This document shows positions 10,501 through 25,500 of a stretch of DNA of 64,000 nucleotides, piece by piece. How positions within the stretch are numbered: the stretch's first letter is position 1; each line of letters starts with the position of its first letter. The notes beneath the pieces were generated by a model. That model did no database searches. It had not been told where the DNA came from and saw nothing but the letters and a program-made list of their open reading frames with translations. The position numbers were made by a program, and so were the translations under genes. Source of the DNA: Zingiber officinale (lineage: Eukaryota; Streptophyta; Magnoliopsida; Zingiberales; Zingiberaceae); the NCBI RefSeq assembly GCF_018446385.1, contig NC_056001.1, positions 8,798,672-8,862,671 of the forward strand. Direction: 5' to 3'.

Positions 10501-13500
10501 GTCAAAACATCTCCATTTTCATAACATCAAATATTAACTAAAAATAGTAAGAGAGTTGAGGAGGATAAACAGTGAAACCCTAACATTCAATTTCAATGCT
10601 AGGGATAGAATTCCACATAACAATTATTGAAAATAAAAAGAAATCAAACACGAATATCTTGGGATATCAGTGGAAATAATGAGCGGATACACACTGTTAG
10701 AATTTTCTTTCTTCCATAAAGAAAATTCTTGGAGATAAAGAAGAAGAAAGTTATGTTATTTTTCACTGAAAATACATATTCACCTTTTCAAACTATGAAA
10801 TACTCAATTTGACATTACAAAATCTAACAGCACATATGTATCTTTATAATCTAGAAATCTAAAATAAATTTCACTATGGAACTAAACCTAGATCAATGAA
10901 TATTGGTTAAAATTATATACATACCGCTTATTATAATCTTTTTGTTCACCCTCAACAAAAATAGCACCAAACCAATAATGGTAAAGAGGAGTGACACTAG
11001 AGTTAAAAAAAAAAAACTAAGATCTCTTTGTTCGTATCTTGTTCCAATTTTAATTGAGTCCAAATCTAACTTTGATGCATCACCAACTAATATCTGTAAA
11101 AAAAAAAAATTGAAACTTGCTATAAATCTTGTAAAAGTATAAAATTGATAATTGGTTGAGACACTTGCTATAAAATTGAAACTTATTCCAGTTAATCTTG
11201 AAATGCTTTCAAGTGTGCTGACATGGCTTGATATTAAAACCATTTAGCGTCCAATAGAAGATGTTTCTGGCATGTAAGGAATCAACAAAAGTTCCATCCA
11301 GTCTACAAAATTTGTTTTGAGTTCGAAGTAATATTCAAAAAAGGAAGGAAAAAAAAAAAGAATTCTTGATTGCAATTGTTGATGGATTCACTATATGTTT
11401 AACCATTAATAAACATTAAAACCCAACAATAACAGTGCATATAACTTAGTCACCTTGAAAATAGATCATGAGAGATATTGAGATGACAATTCCATGCCTA
11501 AGCATAAAAAATGTGAAAGCAGTACACTTCACGGGAGAGAGTTAATAGAATACTAGATGCATTGTTTAGGTTAAAAGTTTAACTAATAATCAAAGACCAA
11601 TTAAGTTCTTTAAATTTAGGCATGTGCTCAAGAAGAAATGGATTACCATGTGGGAAAAGAAAAGAGAGTGAGAAAAAGGAAAATCACATAATTATATTTA
11701 CTAGATAGAATACAACCTTAAGCTTGCTATAGAATAGTGTGAGAAGTATCCATCAAACAAAAGACAACTACAATGTCTGCAAGTATGAAAAAGGGAAATA
11801 TCAGATCACTTTCCAATTAGTGATATTCATACTCACCACAAGCAGGATTTGGAGAACCAACATGACCAGTTAAATTGTCGCCCACATCCATTCCACTTAT
11901 GACACAAGATGTCTCTGTCATCCCATAGCCTTCAAGAACTAAACCAACAAAGCAGCTGGAAGGTAGGATAGCAGCAAGTTGGTGAGACAATCACAAAACT
12001 GTAAAGGCGGATCAACATACAATATCCATAAATCTTTCTTACACTCTTAGGAAGTCCATAACATCTGCCGACAATGGAGAGGCACCTGAAGTCATGAATC
12101 GGACACGGCCTCCAAGTTTTTCTCTAATTTTGTTAAATACTAGTCTATCCCAAATTGGTGACGAGCTCTTTCCTGAAAAGATTATAACTTTTCTTGACAA
12201 AAGTTACAAAGATCTCAACTACGAATCCTTCTCATAATTTTCTTATGATCATATGCAAAGAACCTTTTAGATATTTATCAGTGATTCTTGGAACCGATAT
12301 GGTTTTGCTAAGATAGTTCACACTGATATGCGCAGCAGTTGTTTGATAACTTGATACCGGGAAAAATGACATCTAGCATAGGTATGATTTTTTTTTTAAA
12401 ATTAAGTATGCTTCATTTCTCAGCTCTTACCATTTGCTATTGCTTGCATCTTGGCATTGTAGCCTGCATTAAATATCCTCTCTCGCAAGCCACCAGATGT
12501 CTTCACCGCATTCATCACACTAAAATCAAATGTGGTAAATGATGCATTATTTCATGTATACAACTATAGAAAAAAAATACATATATCTATCTTTTGTTGG
12601 AAAAATATAGATAACGCCAAGTTACCCATCATAAATTCTGTTGTATAATCGAGGGACACTAGAAAACAGGGTAGGCCTTAGAGCTTCCATATCCTCCATC
12701 AGTTTCAAATTATCCTGGAAGTAGAGCAACCCTTATAAAGAATCTAGAAAAGATAATATGATACAATTTCGCAGGACTAACAAAAAATGGAACTTTGAAC
12801 ATTCAAGGAATTTAATCACGGGCATACCAGCAATTGAAATGGTAATGGTACTTCCAAATAATGAAAAAACTATATAGTAAGAACTAAGAAGAGAACCACT
12901 CTGGATAGTAGATGATATTTTTTATTTAAACAAATAAATAGGTGGGGCAGAGTTAACACAACTAGCCTTTTCATTCTCTCACTATTAAATTGAACTGAAA
13001 CAAAGTGATCTGGTTAAAATAATACACTCCATTCAGACCACGCTATCTAATTCTGAGCAGTCTGTGTACAGTTTGAAGAGATAAATGACAAATATCAACC
13101 AGTTCGATCATCATTTCATTTATTGTGTCTAATCATGGTTTTAAGTACTACTAAGAAGCATATGAGAATTCATATTTCACATTCAACTATCACAAACAAA
13201 TTGTGCAGGTTAGAACCACTAAATATGTCAAAATTCATGGTAATGTTAGTTGGTACAAATTAGAAAACCAACAAAGTTATAAGTCCTGATCAAACTATAT
13301 AAAAAGTTTTATACAAACTAAAACTAATACTGCTCTCAACATTTGATACAAAAATCCCTAACCAATTCAGAAGTCCTATCTATTTATGTATCTTATTTTA
13401 TACTCTTAGTATTTCTAGACTTCTAGAAATTTTTGGCTTAACAATAAAGTTATAGCAGAATTGAAATACATACCCCCTGATAGAAACCAACTGCAACTCC

Positions 13501-16500
13501 AAAATATGTCACCATAATTTGGTTAACACGCTCATAAATATGGGCCAAAGGAAGATATGATATATACCTGCAAGAGCAAACAAAGAAATATTTTAGACAT
13601 GCCTTAATCAACATGATAGATGAATAACAGTAAGCCCCAAATGAAAATCACTAACACATCTGAGGGGTAGAACTTGACACTCATACTAGATCCAGCAGCA
13701 TTTGCAATCAAGTTTCCATGAGTAAGTACAACTCCCTATTGCACATCAATCATCCATGACTCATCAGATACCAAATATGATGAAGATTTATACAGTATTA
13801 TTTGCACCAAACTGAAACTTTATAGTACCTTAGGTGTCCCAGTTGTACCACTGGTATAGCAGATAGTTGCCACATCTTCAGGTTTTGGTGGGCAATATCT
13901 CTGAATATTACTTTGCCCCTAATTAACAAACCAGATCTGAGGATCAGGCTAGAATATCATACTTAAAGATACATGTAGGTCACAGGAACTTATGTTGAAA
14001 GAGAAACACAATGATTTTGATTAAAAAAACAACAGGTCAGGGATTTATTGCATGTATGATAAAACCTACTAACTAGGACATAATCGGCCATAAAAGACAA
14101 GATTGATGGAAGAGCACCACTAAATATTAATTGCAGTGAAGGTGAAAAAAGTAAAAGTTTGGAGTCTGTACATGTTGAATACTTTCGAAGATTCCCTTGA
14201 TTATAGGGATTATGATTGATTTGAATCCCATGATTATAAGGCTTGAGATTGATCTTGATCGTATTCCCTTGATTGTAGGGATTGAGATTGATTTTTTCCT
14301 TTTCCTCCTTATATATATAAATACCTACATGTAAGTAGATTAATAGTGAAAATAGAGAGATTTTTTCCAACTCTTCTACATGGTATCAGAGCAAGGTTAA
14401 CCCTTCTCTGACCTAGTTTTTTTTTTTCTCTGCCGCCACTACCAGAAACCCTAATATTGAGTTGTTGCGTCACTACCAACCCTCTCCTTTCGGCCTAATC
14501 TAATCTATTGGATCTTATGTAGTTGGAGTAAATAGTAGATTGGAACTTCTTGATCAGCCAGCTGCTTGATCTCAAGCGTTGCTGGATTGCCAGAAGGGGA
14601 ATCAATCAACACTATTCCAATCTATTACTACTCAGGTTTCTATCTCTGAATTTCTCCTACGACGACGCCTTCCTATTCTAAAACTAATTTGGCTACCACT
14701 ATCAAATTGAATAGAACCAACTATCTCCTATGGTCACGTTTGTTTGAACTATTCCTTATAAGAAGAAGGATCATATTCTGTTCGGCCACTCTAAAGATCG
14801 GAAATATTCAAATTGGTTTTGGATGACTGTTTTGTTATGGCTTGGCTTCTCAACAGTATGGAGTCTGTAAGCACTAATGTTATGTTCGTGGGAATTGCCA
14901 AAGAGATGTAGGATGCTTTACGTGGTATGTATTTGAATGACAAAAATGTTTCTCGATCGTTCGAATTATATGAAAAACTCTTCTCTCTTCACCAAGACGG
15001 TTAATCTGTTAGTAGTTATTTTGCTACTCTTAAAGGGGTTGTCGAGGATATACCGTCCTCTCTCTTGTGACGCTCAGACTCGAAAGAATCAGTGGGAGGA
15101 ATATTTGGTGGCAAAGTTCCTACCCGATTTAGATTCTACTCTACGACTAGTTCAGGATAATCTACTAGCAAGTGATAACATTCCTACGTTATCGAATGCT
15201 CTGTCTCGGGTTCTTCGTGTGACCACGGGCCGTCCTGATACCAATTTTTCTTCATCTTCCGACACTTTGACTATCGCTGCTCGCAGTCAGATGTTCTTTC
15301 GGGGTCACGGTCGTGGAATTGATACCACCGAGAAAGGTCGTTCGTGTGTTCACTATGGTCGGTCCAACCATGCCTTCGAGAAGTGTTAAGCGAAGTTGGG
15401 TTAATAATGCATCTACTGAACTATCGACTCCATCACCGGACACTGGCAATCACGATGATATGATCTCAATTTCTCGTACTGATTATGAGAAATTGCTTCG
15501 CTCTTCTGCTAGCATTCCCCCAACCATGGTTGCCTCATCCTCTAGGTGTGTTTGTTGTGTCTCATGAAAAGTCTTAGATGCTAAATTTCGGTGCTTCTGC
15601 TCATATTACTGGTACCAAGTCTATTTTCTCTTCCTCTTTTGTTTCCTCATCTTTATCCTCTATCTATCTATCTAATGACACTTATTCTCTGATTATAGGA
15701 ATAGGTGTTGTCAGGTCCAATGCAAATATCACTCTTGATAATGTCCTCTTTGCTTTGCAGTTAAATTTTCTATTGTTTTGTATCTTTTTATCCATCCTAT
15801 TGTATTTTTTAAGATCTGGAAACGAGGATGATTGGTGGAGGACATGAGCATGATGGTCTATACTATTTGGATTTGGTTACACCTAGAACTCTAGCACCTG
15901 TCTCCTTATCAGTGGCATTGTCATTTAGGTCACCTATTTTCTGCCATTCTTATAAGTTTAGTTCTTGTTTAGTCTATCAGTGCGAGTCCTATAAGTTTGA
16001 CAAAGACCATCATACTTCTTTGCCTTCTAGAATTGATAAACGTAGTTCTTTTGCATTTGAGCTTGTTCATTGTGATGTTTGAGACCTAGTAGAGTTGAGT
16101 CTAGAGGGGGCTTTTAGTATTTTATAATTTTTGTTGATGATTATTCTCGCGTAACATGGTTATATTTACTCAAAAATAGGAGTGAGATTTCTGAGGTGTT
16201 AATATCATTTTATAATGAAATAAAAGTCCAATATGCTATTGTCTTGCACATTCTTCAAACCAATAATACACTTGAGTTCACTCAGAAGACTGTGTCTACA
16301 TTTTGTGATTCTCATGACATAATTTATCAAACCTCTTGCTCACCGTCATATTTTAAATGTAGCTGATACTCTTCTTTGTCACATGCATGTTCCGAAGTTT
16401 TTGTGGGGGTGATGCTGCACAGCTTGCTTTCTTATAAATAGGATACTGATAAAAACCCAATTCCAGATGTGAACCTGGGTTATGAAGGAAACATGCTGGA

Positions 16501-19500
16501 TTATCTGGATCATGTGGGAAACAAGCCTAAAACATGGATTGTATATTCCAAGAGGGCCAAAACACAAAAAGGGTAGTAGGTAATTTATATTGCAGCAGTT
16601 ATGTTTTCATGTTTGAGTATGTGTGCGGTTATAAGTTGGTAGAAAGTTAGTGGAGAAGGATCTAAGAATTATTATCAAAAGAGAGTATGGGCTTTGGCTG
16701 GTGGAGAAAATTTCTCTATCAAATTCGAGTGTTTTTGTTATACTTTTCTGTTAACTATAATACAATTCTGTGTGTTTCTTTATTCTGAGTTTTGGAACCC
16801 TAACAGTATTCAGACCTGTCGGATGTAAGAGGGGTTGTATGCTTAGAAGGAATGCCAAAGATGTCAAATAGGGTTAATGTTTTGGGAGAGATGCAAGAAG
16901 GAAGTAGGGAGCAAATCAAAGGTATAATGCAACGATTCTCTGCAGTGCAACAACATGGTTCTCTTTTACAAGAGATCAGCAAGCAATTAGGAACAAGGGT
17001 TGAAGCAACACCATTGAAGGGGGCATCCATTTCAGCTAATCAATCATCAGACTCAAGAATATCAAAGTGATCAATTGGAGGAGTACAAGATGTCTATTAA
17101 GAAAGTAGCATTATCAGTGTTTGATGATTGGGATCCAGTGGCATGGATTACTAGGGCTAAAATTTATTTCAAAGTCCAGAATACTTCTGATGAAGTTAAG
17201 ATCAAGTTGGCACATGTAAGTATGGAAGGCCCTACCATTCATTGGTTTAGTCTTCTTAAGGAGACCGAAGTTAATCTAATTGGGGAAAATTTTAAACGTG
17301 CTCTCATTTCTCGTTATGGAAGGTGTAGACATAAAAATCCTTTTGAAGAGTTGGCAGCATTAAAACAAAATGGAAATGTAGAAGAATTTACTAAAGCCTT
17401 TGAGTTGATTTCTTCACACATTCCACGTCTTCTAAAAGAGCAGTATATTGGCTATTTCATGAGTGGATTACAACCTCATATTCGAAGAAGAGTTCGAATG
17501 TTAAATCCATTCTCTAGAGGGCAAAGGATGTTGAAGAGGAATTGTTAGAGGAAGGGGGGATTTCACAAAAAACATTCGAGAAGGAGAAGTAATCAAGCAA
17601 TTTTGGCCAGGCAATGCTGGTCTGGGCAGTTTTCAACCATATGTTGTGAATAATTCAATTCAAAAGAAATTGGGTCAGTCTTTTCAAATGGGCAACACTA
17701 GTAAAACATCAGGATGGGGTTCCAATTGGATTTGTGACTCTAAGGAAGCTAGTAATGCAGGTTCTACATCAAATAGAAATCCTTCTTTATCCCAAGCCTC
17801 TACGGCATGAAAAGGAGAAGGAGATAAGCGAGGGTTCATGGAAAAATTCAGAGGAATTCGTTCCATTTCTTACCCAGAATTATTGGAACGAAGGGCCAAG
17901 GGATTATGCTTCAAATGTGGTGAAAAATTCCACCCACTTCACCAATGTGTAGAGAAACAATTGAAGTTATTGGTGTTGGAAGAAAATTTAAAAAAAAAAA
18001 AAAGGCACCTCGATGTATGAAGCTTTCACTATGCGGGGTCCCGGGAAGGATCCATTGTAGCAGTCTTACCCTGCTTTTTGTAAGAGGTTGTTTCTAAGAT
18101 TTGAACCCATGACCTTTTGGTCACAAAGCAACAACTTTATTGATTGCGCCAAAGCTCCCCTTCTAGTGTTAGAAGAAAATGAAAGGTTAAGTTCGGATGG
18201 AGAGATAGTGGGTCTTGAGGCAGAGACTTCAGAAGATGAGGAGTAAATTCATATCCCTCATCTCCTGATGCTCCTCGCCCCTCCGATATTGATCTACCTA
18301 TTGCTCTTCGTAAAGATATTCGATCTTGCACTACCCATCCTTTGTCTAATCATATCTTGTTTGATTACATTGGTCCTGTGTTCTGCGCTTTGTTATTTCT
18401 CTATCATCTACACAAGTTTCAACTTCCTACTTTGAGGCTTATCAACACTCGACTTGACAAATTGCAATGGAGGAGGAAATGTCTATCCTTATCTCTCATG
18501 GTATGTGGGAGTTGGTGGCTGCACCACCTTTTGTTGATATTGTTGCATGGGGTATTTACTCTGAATTTAAAGTTGGTGGTACTATTAATCGATACAAAAC
18601 TCATTTGGTGGCCAAAGGATTTACACAAATTTACGATATTGACTACTTTGAAACGTTCTTTCCTACCGTCTGCTTGAATTCTATTAGAATTTTATTCTCC
18701 TTAGATGTCAATCAATCTTGCCAATGCATCAGCTAGATGTGAAGAATGCCTTCTTTGATGGCGATTTGCATGAGACTGTATTTATAGAGCAATCTCCAGG
18801 GTATGTTGCTATGGGGGAGAATGTTACTATAGTCTGCAGACTTAAAAATGCTATTTCAAGTCTTATACAAAGCCCCAGAGCCTGGCTTGATAAATTTAGT
18901 AATATAATTAGAGTTGTTGGCTTCAAATAGTGAAAATCTGATCATTCTGTGTTTGTATGACAGAGCACGAATGGAATTATTATTCTTATTGTTTCTATTG
19001 ATGACATCCTAATATCTGAGAGTGATATATGTGGGATAGATGAAACTAAGAAGTATTTACAATAACACTTTGTGATGAGTGATATGATAAGATTTGATGA
19101 ATGTCATTTTCTTTGATGATCTTTCCTTTAAATAAAAATTGTTGTACAACTTATTTTAGACAAGAAAATATTTACAGCAATTACACTAATTACTGCTACT
19201 CTACTTTAGGTTAGAAGATATATACAGTAATTACTACTAATCTATTTTAAGTAAGAATATATACAGTTAATACACAAATTATGATAAATTATATCTTGAA
19301 ATCTCAGCCATAATTTCTGTCATAATTTTAGCAATTGATTGCCCACAATATCTGTCATTGATATCGCTCCTCAAATTGATGCCAAATGATCAGAAAACAT
19401 CAATTTGGTAACAAGAAAATGATGTCGTTGTCGTGAGAGAGCCTTAGTAAATATATCAGCAATCTGTTGAACAATGGTCATATGAGATAGAGAAATGACA

Positions 19501-22500
19501 TAGACATCATATGCTTCACGAATAGAATGACAATCCACTTCTATGTGCTTGGTGCGCTTGTGAAATACTAGGTTAGTTGAATTTGGATAGCACTAGTATT
19601 ATCCGCATGAAGCGGAGTAGGTTCCATTTGAGGAAACCCAAGCTCTCACCCAACAGTCCTTGAAGCCAAACAATCTCAGAACATGCAGAAGACAGCACGA
19701 TATTCAAACTTAGTGGATGATTTTGACATCCGATCTTGCTTCTTGCTTTTCCAAGAGACAAGCGAGTTGCCAATGTACATGCACCAGCCAATAATGGAAC
19801 GTCGAGTATCAAAACAACAAGCCCAGTCAGCATCACTATATGCAACCAAGCGAATAGGAGAATCCATAGGAAAGAAAAGACCTCTGGTAGAAGTGTCTTG
19901 CAAAAAGCGAACAATGCAATGAACAATAGCCAAGTAAAGGTGTCGAGGGGCCTGCATAAATTGGCTAACTTGTTGGACAGCAAAAGAAATGTTAGGCCAA
20001 GTAATAGTTAGATAATTCAAGCTCCCCACTAAATGTTTATATAAGGAGGGATCAGGAAGAAAATCACCCTCATCACGATGATATTTAGCATTCATTTCTA
20101 AGGGAGTATCAACAGATCGACCATCTCGAAGACCAGCTAATGTAATTATTTCCTGAATGTATTTTTGTTGATTTAAGAAAATACCTGTCACGGTAGAGTT
20201 TGTTGGGACCTTGACGCCGCTAGAGGGGGGGTGAATAGCGACTCACCTAACGTTTGCTTCCTACAATGGTTAGTATGCACAGCGGAATACAAAAACAAAT
20301 ACTAACAAGAGAAAGCAAACCTAACACGTTGATTTAACGTGGTTCGGAGATAAAGCTCCTACTCCACGGTTGTCCGAAAGGTGGACGATCCCGATCCGTC
20401 GGTGAATGACTTCTCGAAAAACCTCCGGCTAGCTCGAGTAGCTCCTTATGGATGGAGAAACCTCGCCACAAACTCGCACAAGCTCTTGATCACTTAAAAA
20501 GACCTTGGAGACTCTAATAGGGGTTAACCACCTCTATTTTCGTTAATCATGGCCAAGCACCCCGAGCTCTATTAAATAAAGCTTGGGAGAAAACACCTAG
20601 CTGTGTTTCCCGCCACCAATCGACTGGTACAACCACCAGTCGACTAGTCATAAGTGAAATTCGATCGTTACAAGCCAACGGTCGGTTACCAGTCGACTGA
20701 TGAAAACACCAATCAATTGCTACAGTACTGCTACAGTAACGCTACAGTACTGCTGCAGTGCACACTGAAATTTTACCCTAGTACAATCTCTCATGCACTC
20801 GTCATTGCCCACACAACCTAGACCTAGCCTTTTAGCCTCCATCAATCTGCGTCCCTCGGATGTCTCCCCATCCTTCACGCCTTGCCTTCTGGAGGTTCCA
20901 TTAGCCTTGTTATCATTGTCGGGTCTTCACTGCCAGGAGCCACGCTCCGGGACTTCATCCTTTGCCAAGTCACATTTGGACTTACATTGTCAAGACTATA
21001 TACTTGGACTTACACTGCCAAGACTCACCCTTGGACTTCCTCCTTTGCCAAGATCACCCTTGGACTTTCCTTGTGTACCTGTATCCTGCACACTCACAAT
21101 GCATATCAAATACAATAATAAACCTAACTTAAACCTTTGCCCAAACATCAAAACCTAGGGTACCCAAATTGCTCCGAGTTCACTTCAAGGCCTAAAAAAT
21201 AACGTAAAGGACAAGGTCTTTCATATAAAAAAGAGCTTTGAAGGCGTTGAAGCTGAGAAATCAATTCAGAGTCAGTCCGTATAATAATGATATCATCAAT
21301 ATATACTAGGAGCAAAGCAATTCCTTTAATAGTCTTGCAAAGAAACAAAGAGGAATCATATTGACTCTGGACAAAAGAGAAGCAAATAAACGTGGATCAA
21401 AACTTATCAAACCAAGCACGCGGAGCCTGTTTTAAACCATAGAGTGACTTTTTTTAGTTTAGAAACATCAGAAGAGGATGTAGAAAATAATCTTGGTGGC
21501 GGAGTCATATAAATTGCTTCCTTAAGATCCCCATATAAAAAGGCATTCTTAACGTCCATCTGTCGTAATGACCAGCCCTTAGAAGCAACAATAGCTAGAA
21601 CAAGTCACACTGTCGTCATTTTTGCTACTAGTGCAAATGTCTCCTCAAAATCAACTCCATACTCTTGTCAATTTTCAAGTGCCGCCAACCTTGCTTTGTA
21701 TCGGTCAAGTGATCCATCAGATCACATCTTAATAGAATATACCTATTTGCAACCAATGGATTTAATACCAGTGGGACAAGGAACAATATCTCAAGTATGG
21801 TTCTCTTGAAGAGCTTGAAGTTCCTCTTGCATACATAGCTTTCTCCCAACATACATGTTTAGTGGTCTGAGAATAAGAGGTAGGAACTGTAATATCAGCT
21901 AAAATAGCAAAAAAACCATACCTATCAGGAGGACGACTGATATGATTAGATCTTCAAGGAGCCACTGAAATGGGCACTGGATCAGGAAGGATTTGCAATG
22001 ATGGGGGTTGTCGTCGCTAATAGACAAAACTAAGTTTAAAACGCTCAATGGAGGGAGATATATCATCAAAGCTAGGAAGAAGAACACCATTTGAAGGGAA
22101 ATCTTGTTGCTGAAAATAGTACTCATGTTCAAAGAAAACCACATTTCTAGAAACACGCAGTCGATTAGCGGTAGCATCAAACACAGAAATCCTTTGTGAG
22201 TAATGTTATATTCCATAAATGCACACCTTACTGATTGAGTTGTAAGCTTGTGGCGTTCATGTGAAGGAAAGTGAACAAAGCAAACACATCCAAAAGTGTG
22301 TAGCATATGATAATTAGGCTACATACCCAAAAGACGAAAATAAGGAGAATCAAAATTCTATTATTGAGAAAGTAGCCGATTAATCAGATAAATTGCAATC
22401 GACAAAGCTTCCACTCAAAATCTAGGTAGAACTAATGTCTCTAAGAGTAAAGTGCGAACCATATCCAGCAAGTGATGGTTCTTCCATTCAACCACCCCAT

Positions 22501-25500
22501 TCTGTTGAGGGGTATAAGGACATGATCGTTGAGATATAATGTCTTTCTATTGTAGGAAAGCTTGGAAATCATGTGACATATACTCACCACTATTATCGGA
22601 CGTAAATTGCTTTTCCCCCCTCCCGATGTGACACTGCACCCCCCTCCTCTCCTCTCTCTCCCTGTCAAATGACAGATTTATCCTTTTTCTTTTCTTTATT
22701 TTTTAAAATTTTTATTTAATTTTATTTTTAATTAATTTTATTTATTATTTTTTCATAATACTTATATATTTTTAATTTTATTTAAATTTTATTTAATTTA
22801 ACTTTTTAATTAATTTAGTTTATTATTATTTTCATTAATACTTATATATTTTTTAATTTTATTTTTAAATTAATTTTGATTATTATTTTTTAAATTTTGA
22901 TTTAATTTTATTTTTAATTAAATTTGCTTATTATTTTTTTATTTTTTCAAAACACCCTTTTCTTTTAAATTACGATCTTAACTCTTGACATATATTAGAA
23001 TCTCCATTCCCTTTAAATTATCCATCTTCCAACCTTAACACATGTCAAAATCTATCATCCCTTTAAATTACCCCTCTTCCAACCCATGACACATGTCAAA
23101 ATCTTTCATCCCTTTAAATTACTCCACTTTTAACTCTTGAAACATGTCAGAACTTATCACTCTTTTTAAATTACTCATGTCAAAATCTCTCATCCCTTTA
23201 AATTACCCCCTTCCAACCCTTGACATATGTCAAAATCTTTCATCCCTTTAAATTATCTCACTTCCAACTCTTGGCACGTATCAGAATTTCTCACTCTTTA
23301 AATTATCCATCTTTCAATCTTTGATACATGTCAAAATACTCCTCTCCTAAAATATATAACTAAAAATAAACAAAAGATTATAAATATATAATAAAAAATT
23401 ATAAAAAAAATATGGATCAATAGCTTCTTTTTTTTTAGCTTGAGCAACACATTTAGAGAATTCCTAAAAAAAAATTATTTTAAAAAAATAAAACGGATAA
23501 AAAAATAGATTAACAAAAATAAAATAAAATTAATAAAAAATAAAACTTAAAAAATAATAATAATAAATTAAAAAATATAAGTATTGGTGAAAATAGTGAA
23601 TTGTTTGAAACAGTTTTTTTTTTAAAAAAAATAAGGGTAAACATGTCATTTACGAGGGAGAGAGAAGGGAGGGGGAGGGGATACTGACAGTTGGGAGGGG
23701 GAAAAAGCAGCTCTCTTATCGGACCGTAAAATCTTAATGGAGGTGAAAAATTGAGTCTTAATATAAGCCACAAAAATTCTGAAAATAATTAACATTTCAG
23801 CCTTAGTATGAAAAAAATATATCCATGTGAAACGATTATAGTCATCAATGAATGTCACGAAATATTTATACTGTGCATGCGAAATGATAGGAGTAACACC
23901 CTAAACATCACTATGTATAATCTCAAAACATATATTAGCATGAGTACCATAGGTAAGAAAAGATAACACTTTACCCTTTCCTAATTTACAAACAGAGCAA
24001 TCAAGAGATAAACTATTAGAAGAACACTGATTTTCGTTGCCAAGAAAACCATGCTTTAGCAAATGAGACGATATCACATTATTTGGATGGCCCAATCATT
24101 TGTGCAAAATGTTAGCCTTATTTTCGATAATAATAGAAGCCAAAGACAAAGTTCTAGGAATAGTAAATTGCAATGGAAATAATCTGCCCACTTTAGGCCC
24201 CCTCATGATCACCTTCCCTGACCTCTGATCCTACACAAGACAACCACAACGAAAGAAATTTACATCACAGTTATTATCCACCAACTGCCCAGCAGAAATT
24301 AAACTAGTAGACAATCTAGGAGAGACAAATACATGCCAAAAGGAAAGTCCAATATCACCAATGGCTGTAATTAGAAGATTACTACCATTAGCAATTTGAA
24401 TATTTTGTTTACAAGTATACTTCTGAAGATTATGTAGCCAATCAGGTGATCCCGTCATATGATTTGATGCCCCAAAATCAACAAACCAAGGAGAAGAAAT
24501 AATCTTACCTTGACCATGAAGTCCAAGAGTAGAAAATGCTGTAATGATCATCTGTTGGACCATTTCTGGAGTAGTAATAGGCTGATTTGTGCCAGCAATT
24601 GTGGATGTAGAACTGATAGTGGTAGGGTCTAAGATAGCAGCTTGAAAAGCTTGGCTTCGTCAATTTTCTAGGAGTATAGAACATTGCTTGATAATGTGTC
24701 CATTCTGTTTACAATAATTGTAGAACTTCTTACCACAATTGCGGGCAATATGCCCAAACTCTTTGCAACTATAGCACTACATTTGTCCCTTTCCTCGGTT
24801 CTTCCCTTGAGCAGCATAAGCAACATTAACAACCTCAGATATCTCCTTGGACAAACCTAGAACAACTTGTGTAGTCATTCTTTATTCTTCACACAACAAT
24901 TCTCCAAGACATATATCCAAGAAAGGGACAAGATTTCTATTCAGTAATCCAGCCCGTGCAACTTCAAATTCTGGCCTCAGTCTCATCAAAAACTAATCGC
25001 GTCTACTATCTCCGTAAATCGCTTGAAGGCTGGCTAAGGCCTCATTAGGTTCCTTCGAATAGATAAGACCAGAATATTCACTCCATAGATTAATAAATCC
25101 AGAATAATACTGCAGAGATTACCTTGATTAAAATTACTAATCTCAAGTTCTAGTTGAAATCGTCTTGCAATGTTATCTTGATGATATATGCGTTGCAGAT
25201 AATCCCACATCTCCTTAGCTGTACTAAAGGAACGTAAATTGTTCACCATATGAGGTTCAATAGAACCTAAAACCCAAGAGATGATTCGAGCATCCTTTGT
25301 CTCCCATTGACTAAGTTCTGTACCTTCTTTAGGAGCATAGAAGACCAATCAATGTAATTCCAAAGCTTCTTCCCTTTCAGAAACATTCTGAAAGGAAATT
25401 CCCATGCTGCATAATTCTTTCCTAAATTTGATAGCCAAAGTCTCTGTAGATATTCTTCCAAGAAAATTCTCAGCAAACATTCTTCCGAGCAAAATAAAAT

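Larger units (their letters stand above)
16447..18245 (+). mobile_element. Ty3-gypsy fragment (one LTR plus gag) inside copia A
   Basis: A probable LTR (about 16447-16805, TGATAAAAAC to CCCTAACA) is followed by a gypsy-type gag. The frame 17075-17548 has the retrotransposon gag layout ([34 protein letters not shown]). A zinc knuckle [14 protein letters not shown] follows near 17910. Pol and the second LTR are missing, so it is truncated on its 3' side. Copia A reverse transcriptase resumes at about 18250. The left LTR boundary is my best estimate. Confidence 0.7.

Noticed and set aside
10893-11243. Opposing open frames of 116 and 79 codons in a LACS intron
   Set aside because: AT-rich intron between exons 16 and 17; no similarity to the family and no codon bias.
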